Positions 60,332-64,000 of a DNA stretch of 64,000 nt are shown piece by piece. A program made the translations under genes and the position numbers. The notes beneath the pieces are model-generated. The model was given only the letters and a program-made list of their open reading frames with translations. It had not been told where the DNA came from and did not search any database. The stretch is from NCBI GenBank assembly GCA_026129465.1, contig JAHCIA010000001.1:381964-445963 (forward strand), in the 5' to 3' direction. Each line of letters starts with the position of its first letter. The first letter of the stretch is position 1. This DNA comes from Flavobacteriales bacterium. Lineage in GTDB: Bacteria; Bacteroidota; Bacteroidia; Flavobacteriales_F; PHOS-HE28.

Positions 60332-61404
60332 GTGGGAAGGGGTGCGTGGGTGGCGATGGGTGACGCCGGGTCCAAGTGATGTTCGATCGTGTCCACATCG
60401 GAGACGACCGTGCGGAGCGGAGCAGTGGAGATCACGGGTGCCGGGGTGCCATCACCGAAGCGTGGCCTTCCCTGGATGATGCGCGTTTCATCCCACAGGC
60501 CGCGTTGGAGAAAGGCATGGTGCAGTTGCGCACCACCCTCCACCAGCAAGGAGCGGATGCCACGCCGGTGCAGTTCGTGCAACACCTGGTCCAGGGGATC
60601 GGCGTCGTCTTGCAGCAGATGCTGTTCAATGGCAGGTCCGGTCCGTGGGGTCCTGGTGAAAAGCAGGGTGGGGGCTTGGCTGTCGTACACCTGTGAAGCA
60701 TCCGGTGTGATGCCGTTGCGGTCGATCACCACACGCAGTGGATGGCGGCCGGGCACGTGGCGCACGGTGAGGGAGGGATCATCGTGCACCACCGTGCGGC
60801 TTCCGACCAGAATGGCCTGCTCCATGGCGCGCCAGCCATGCGTCACCACATCCGTGGCCGCACAGGTGATCCGCTGCACGCCGCGTTCCGTGCGCGGACG
60901 CTTGTCCAGGAAGCCGTCCGCCGAGCGCGCCCACTTGAGGATGATATAGGGCCGCTTCTCCTGCACGGACATCAGGAAGCGCCGGTTCGTCCAGCGTGCT
61001 TCGTGCTCACCAACGCCGACCGTCACCTTCACGCCGGCACCACGGAGTTTGGCGATCCCACGTCCCGCCACTTCAGGGAAGGGGTCCTCGTGCGCCACCA
61101 CCACCCGCTGCAAGCCGCGTGCGATGAGCAGATCCGCACAGGGGGGCGTCTTGCCCTGGTGGCTGCACGGCTCCAAGGTCACATAGAGTATGGCATCGGC
61201 CGGCAATTGACCATCGCCCAAGGGGCGCAGGCATTCCACCTCCGCATGCGGCCCGCCGAACGACTTGTGCCAGCCTTCCGCGAGGATGCGGCCACCGGAC
61301 ACGAGCACCGCGCCCACCAGGGGATTGGGCGCCACCGCTCCGCCACCGAGCCGCGCCAGTTCCAGCGCGCGCCGCATGAAGGTCTCGTGATGGGCGGTGT
61401 TCAT
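60319..61404 (-). CDS. ribD: bifunctional diaminohydroxyphosphoribosylaminopyrimidine deaminase / 5-amino-6-(5-phosphoribosylamino)uracil reductase
   Basis: The 361-residue enzyme carries out riboflavin steps two and three. The deaminase zinc site shows GPHAEVECLRPLG and VTLEPCSHQGKTPPCADLLI, after NPLVGAVLVSGGRILAEGWH. The reductase half (about 145-361) has KWARSADGFLDKRPRTERGV, AILVGSRTVVHDDPSLTVRH and SLLVEGGAQLHHAFLQRGLW. It is divergent from prmC, with -7-like GACCTTTG only 5 nt before its ATG. ribH is at 38676. Confidence 0.96.
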   Translation of the reverse strand: MNTAHHETFMRRALELARLGGGAVAPNPLVGAVLVSGGRILAEGWHKSFGGPHAEVECLRPLGDGQLPADAILYVTLEPCSHQGKTPPCADLLIARGLQRVVVAHEDPFPEVAGRGIAKLRGAGVKVTVGVGEHEARWTNRRFLMSVQEKRPYIILKWARSADGFLDKRPRTERGVQRITCAATDVVTHGWRAMEQAILVGSRTVVHDDPSLTVRHVPGRHPLRVVIDRNGITPDASQVYDSQAPTLLFTRTPRTGPAIEQHLLQDDADPLDQVLHELHRRGIRSLLVEGGAQLHHAFLQRGLWDETRIIQGRPRFGDGTPAPVISTAPLRTVVSDVDTIEHHLDPASPIATHAPLPTWPW

Positions 61405-61409
61405 CGCGG

Positions 61410-61417
61410 CAAAGGTC
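61410..61417 (-). promoter_or_regulatory. -7-like box GACCTTTG five bases before ribD
   Basis: On the minus strand TGACCTTTGCCGCG-ATG gives a -7-like box with one mismatch to TAnnTTTG, 5 nt before the start codon. Confidence 0.4.
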
Positions 61418-61432
61418 AGGCATCTGGGCCGC

Positions 61433-61440
61433 TACTTTTG
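61433..61440 (+). promoter_or_regulatory. -7 box TACTTTTG of prmC
   Basis: TACTTTTG matches TAnnTTTG and ends 33 nt before ATG 61474. It lies in the ribD-prmC divergent region. Confidence 0.5.
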
Positions 61441-61473
61441 CGCGTTCCTGCAAGGAGACCCTACGCCACCACC

Positions 61474-62331
61474 ATGCGCACAGCGGACAACCGCGTGGAT
61501 ACCATGCTCGCCCTCTATGGCAGCACCCTCTCCGGCCACTATGCCGAAGGGGAGGTGCGGGCCATCGCGCGGGCGGTGTTCCAGCATCGGCTGGGATGGG
61601 ATGCCGCACGGTTGGAACTGGGGCGCGGCGAACGGCTCAGTGAAAGCGAGCTGCTTCAGGTCTACCAGCCGCTGCAACGGCTGCGTGCCGGGGAGCCCTT
61701 GCAGTATGTGCTGGGGTCGGTCATGTTCCACGGACTCGATCTGGAAGTGGGACCCGGCGTGCTGATCCCGAGGCCGGAGACGGAAGAGTTGGTGGAACGT
61801 ATCATCACCAGTGGCACACCGCCCACGGTGGTCGCCGACCTCGGCACGGGCAGTGGATGCATCGCCCTCGCCTTGAAGCGCGCTTTTCCGCTGGCGGAAG
61901 TGCATGGCATCGATATCTCGCCCGATGCGCTGGCGATCGCGCAGCGCAATGCCGGTCGCCACGGACTGGAGGTGCACTGGCATCTCGCGGATATGCTCGA
62001 TCCCCGGTTCGAGCTTCCGGAAGGGACCGACCTGGTGGTGAGCAATCCACCCTATGTGCCACGCGCGGAGGAAGGCACGTTGACCGAACAGGTGCGCGTC
62101 CATGAACCCCACGTGGCGCTCTTCGTGGAGAACGACGATCCGCTCCGCTTCTTCCGTGCGATCGGACAGACCGCGCATGATGCGCTTCCCAAGGGCGGTC
62201 ATCTCTGGTTCGAGGGGCACTACCGGCATGCCGATGCGGTGGGCGAGTTCTTGCGTGGCCTTGGCTTCGCGCAGGTGGATACGATCATGGACCTCAGCGG
62301 CAATCCGCGCTTCATCCACGCTGTACGATGA
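61474..62331 (+). CDS. prmC: peptide chain release factor N5-glutamine methyltransferase
   Basis: The 285-residue enzyme methylates the glutamine of the GGQ motif in release factors. It has an N-terminal helical domain (about 1-75, RLGWDAARLELGRGERLSES), then VGPGVLIPRPETEELVERI, SAM site VVADLGTGSGCIALALKRA and VHGIDISPDALAIAQRNA, and the catalytic VVSNPPYVPRAEE. The start at 61474 matches family length. Confidence 0.96.
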   Translation: MRTADNRVDTMLALYGSTLSGHYAEGEVRAIARAVFQHRLGWDAARLELGRGERLSESELLQVYQPLQRLRAGEPLQYVLGSVMFHGLDLEVGPGVLIPRPETEELVERIITSGTPPTVVADLGTGSGCIALALKRAFPLAEVHGIDISPDALAIAQRNAGRHGLEVHWHLADMLDPRFELPEGTDLVVSNPPYVPRAEEGTLTEQVRVHEPHVALFVENDDPLRFFRAIGQTAHDALPKGGHLWFEGHYRHADAVGEFLRGLGFAQVDTIMDLSGNPRFIHAVR

Positions 62332-62975
62332 GGGCCGCGCATGTCATCCTGGTCGGGGCATGGTTGACCTGTGCTGGTGGCGCCGCGGCCCAGCCCGGTG
62401 AACAGGCCCGGGAGGGCATGGCCTACCGCGTCCTCTTCAACTTCGACTTCCGCCGCACTTTCGTCAATGCCGAACCGGTGCGCTTCTATGGCTTCAGGAT
62501 CGGTGCGCAGCGCGGCAAGGACATCGTGGCCGTGGGCTTCTATGGATTGGGTGACGCCTACCTGCGCCGCGATGTGGAGCTCGATGGACTGGGCACGCGC
62601 GACCTGAACACCAACTTCGACTATGTGGGCCTGACCTACGAGCGTTTGCTGGTGGACGCGAAACGCTGGCAGATCGGTGTGCCGGTCGCCCTCGGTCTGG
62701 GCAACTACAAGACCAGCTACCGCGACAGCGCCGATGTGTTCCGGGCCTGGAGTACCAATGAGCTGGTGCCGGTGGAGGCCACACTGCACGTGGACTACAA
62801 CGTGTTCTGGTGGGCCTTTATCGGGGTGGGCGGCGGCTACCGGCATGTGCTCGCGGCCGATCGTGACGTCACCGTCTCGCTGAGCGACTGGACCTATTAC
62901 ATCAAAGCCGGGCTGCGTTTCGGCGAGATCGTGAAGCGCGCCCGCAAGGAATTCCTACGCAACGATGGATCGTGA
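62328..62975 (+). CDS. uncharacterised exported protein, probable outer-membrane barrel
   Basis: The 215-residue protein has a signal peptide (ILVGAWLTCAGGAAAQ), then alternating aromatic strands such as AYRVLFNFDFRRTFVN, VRFYGFRIGAQRGKDIVAVG and DYVGLTYERLLVDAKRWQIG, ending WTYYIKAGLRFGEIVKRARK. The pattern suggests an outer-membrane barrel, but the family is not recognised. It overlaps prmC by ATGA and the ligA start by 11 nt. Confidence 0.72.
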   Translation: MRAAHVILVGAWLTCAGGAAAQPGEQAREGMAYRVLFNFDFRRTFVNAEPVRFYGFRIGAQRGKDIVAVGFYGLGDAYLRRDVELDGLGTRDLNTNFDYVGLTYERLLVDAKRWQIGVPVALGLGNYKTSYRDSADVFRAWSTNELVPVEATLHVDYNVFWWAFIGVGGGYRHVLAADRDVTVSLSDWTYYIKAGLRFGEIVKRARKEFLRNDGS

Positions 62976-64000
62976 ACAGGCGGCGCGACGGATGCGGGAA
63001 CTGGCCCGCGAGCTGGAGTACCACAACCACCGGTACTACGTATTAGCGCGACCGGTCATCAGCGACCAGCAGTTCGACTTTCTGCTGAAGGAACTCGAAG
63101 GGCTTGAAGCGCGATACCCTGACCTGGCCGACCCCAACAGCCCCACGCAGCGGGTGGGGGGCGACATCACGAAGAACTTCCCCACCGTGGCGCACCGCTG
63201 GCCCATGCGCTCGCTGAGCAACAGCTACAGCCGCGAGGAGGTGGAGGAGTTCGTGGCGCGGGTGGAGCGCGAGATCGGCCGCACCACCTATTGCATGGAG
63301 TTGAAGTACGATGGCGTGGCCATCAGCCTCGCTTATGTGGATGGTGCGCTGGTGCGTGCCCTCACCCGGGGTGATGGCGAGAAGGGCGAGGAGATCACCG
63401 CCAACGTGCGCACGGTGCGATCGATCCCTCTCACCTTGCAGGGTAAGGACTGGCCGAAGGACTTCGAGGTGCGTGGCGAGGTGGTCTACACCCGGCAGCG
63501 CTTCGAACAACTCAATGCCCAACGCATCGCCGATGGGGAGGAGCCTTACGCCAATCCACGGAACACCGCCGCCGGCACCCTGAAGCTGCAGGACCCCAAG
63601 GAGGTGTCCCGCCGCGGACTCAGCAACTACATCTATGGTGTGCAGGGCGAGCAACTGCCCACGCGCAGCCATTACGACAACATCCGCCAGGCGGGCGAAT
63701 GGGGCTTCCACGTGCCCGACCCCGCAAAGGCCATGATCGGCAAGGCCGATGACGTGGCCGGCATCATGGACTTCATCGACCATTGGGACAAGCACCGCCA
63801 CACTTTGCAGGTGGACATCGACGGCGTGGTGGTGAAGGTGGACGACCTGGACATCCAGGAGGAACTCGGTCTCACGGCCAAGAGTCCCCGCTGGGCCATC
63901 GCCTACAAGTTCGCCGCCGAGCAGGCCGTGACGCGGCTGGAGAACGTGGCCTACCAGGTGGGCCGCACTGGTGCCATCACACCCGTGGCGGAACTCGTCC
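62965..64000 (+). CDS. ligA: NAD-dependent DNA ligase LigA, 5' part (runs off the window)
   Basis: From ATG 62965 about 345 codons are present. The Ia domain shows RELARELEYHNHRYYVLARP, ISDQQFDFLLKELEGLEARY and SPTQRVGGDITKNFPTVAH. The adenylation motif is CMELKYDGVAISLAY (catalytic lysine in KYDG), followed by TRGDGEKGEEITANVRTV, EVRGEVVYTRQRFEQLN, NPRNTAAGTLKLQDPKEVS and VDIDGVVVKVDDL. The end of the window falls in the beginning of the OB-fold (VGRTGAITPVAELV). It seals DNA nicks in replication. Confidence 0.96.
   Translation, partial: MDREQAARRMRELARELEYHNHRYYVLARPVISDQQFDFLLKELEGLEARYPDLADPNSPTQRVGGDITKNFPTVAHRWPMRSLSNSYSREEVEEFVARVEREIGRTTYCMELKYDGVAISLAYVDGALVRALTRGDGEKGEEITANVRTVRSIPLTLQGKDWPKDFEVRGEVVYTRQRFEQLNAQRIADGEEPYANPRNTAAGTLKLQDPKEVSRRGLSNYIYGVQGEQLPTRSHYDNIRQAGEWGFHVPDPAKAMIGKADDVAGIMDFIDHWDKHRHTLQVDIDGVVVKVDDLDIQEELGLTAKSPRWAIAYKFAAEQAVTRLENVAYQVGRTGAITPVAELV

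Overview
This window comes from a Bacteroidota chromosome, most likely a GC-rich member of or near the Flavobacteriales. The lineage evidence is: repeated type IX secretion (T9SS) C-terminal sorting domains with xYPNP motifs; a complete moxR/DUF58/bat operon; a GldI-like FKBP lipoprotein; almost no Shine-Dalgarno sequences; and many -7 promoter boxes of the Bacteroidota form TAnnTTTG. Several core genes are present (dnaA, recF, ribD, ribH, ndk, prmC, ligA), so this is chromosomal backbone with accessory blocks between them.

Layout. 1-4.4 kb: a secreted papain-like protease, an adenylate-cyclase relic carrying a palindromic insert, an NADP-dependent oxidoreductase, an outer-membrane protein and a bestrophin-like channel. 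4.5-9.4 kb: redox and stress genes with dedicated regulators (DJ-1/PfpI protein, two HxlR regulators, quinone oxidoreductase, fatty-acid hydroxylase, GlxA-type AraC regulator). 9.5-17.9 kb: an unbroken plus-strand run of fourteen genes led by an ArsR repressor with a clear promoter and operator. It holds five separate SRPBCC/AHSA1 genes or domains sets, DUF1801, GyrI-like, YdeI, DUF998, DoxX and DUF1428 proteins, and a class D beta-lactamase. One gene fuses two SRPBCC domains to a rifampin ADP-ribosyltransferase (Arr) domain. This run looks like a small-molecule sensing and detoxification island and is the most unusual part of the window.

17.9-28 kb: NlpC/P60 peptidase, thiolase, three tRNAs (Ser-GCT, Pro-TGG, Arg-TCT) with a four-copy 120-bp tandem array between the first two, a T9SS subtilase, CreD and a giant beta-helix protein. 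28-36.9 kb: the minus-strand moxR-DUF58-batA-batB-TPR-batC-batD-batE operon, almost all joined by 4-nt overlaps. 37-41.5 kb: MazG-like hydrolase, DUF4442 thioesterase, outer-membrane protein, ribH, TPR protein, recF and DUF721.

42-48.2 kb: a decaying cluster of T9SS surface-protein genes. One is split by an IS5-family element whose removal restores the frame exactly, one is truncated, one is intact, and one S74-chaperone protein is interrupted by a single stop codon. 48.2-64 kb: ndk, two exported proteins, an nrnA-FKBP-FKBP operon, a tetrapyrrole-methylase-type methyltransferase, a protein tyrosine phosphatase, a beta-propeller T9SS gene frameshifted at a run of ten G, dnaA, a thioesterase, YigZ, an EamA transporter, ribD, prmC, an exported protein, and the 5' part of ligA running off the end.

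Small palindromic repeats of several families recur beside or inside genes. At least six genes have a -7 box only 5-8 nt before the start codon, which suggests leaderless mRNAs. All functional calls come from reading motifs by eye; no database search was run.
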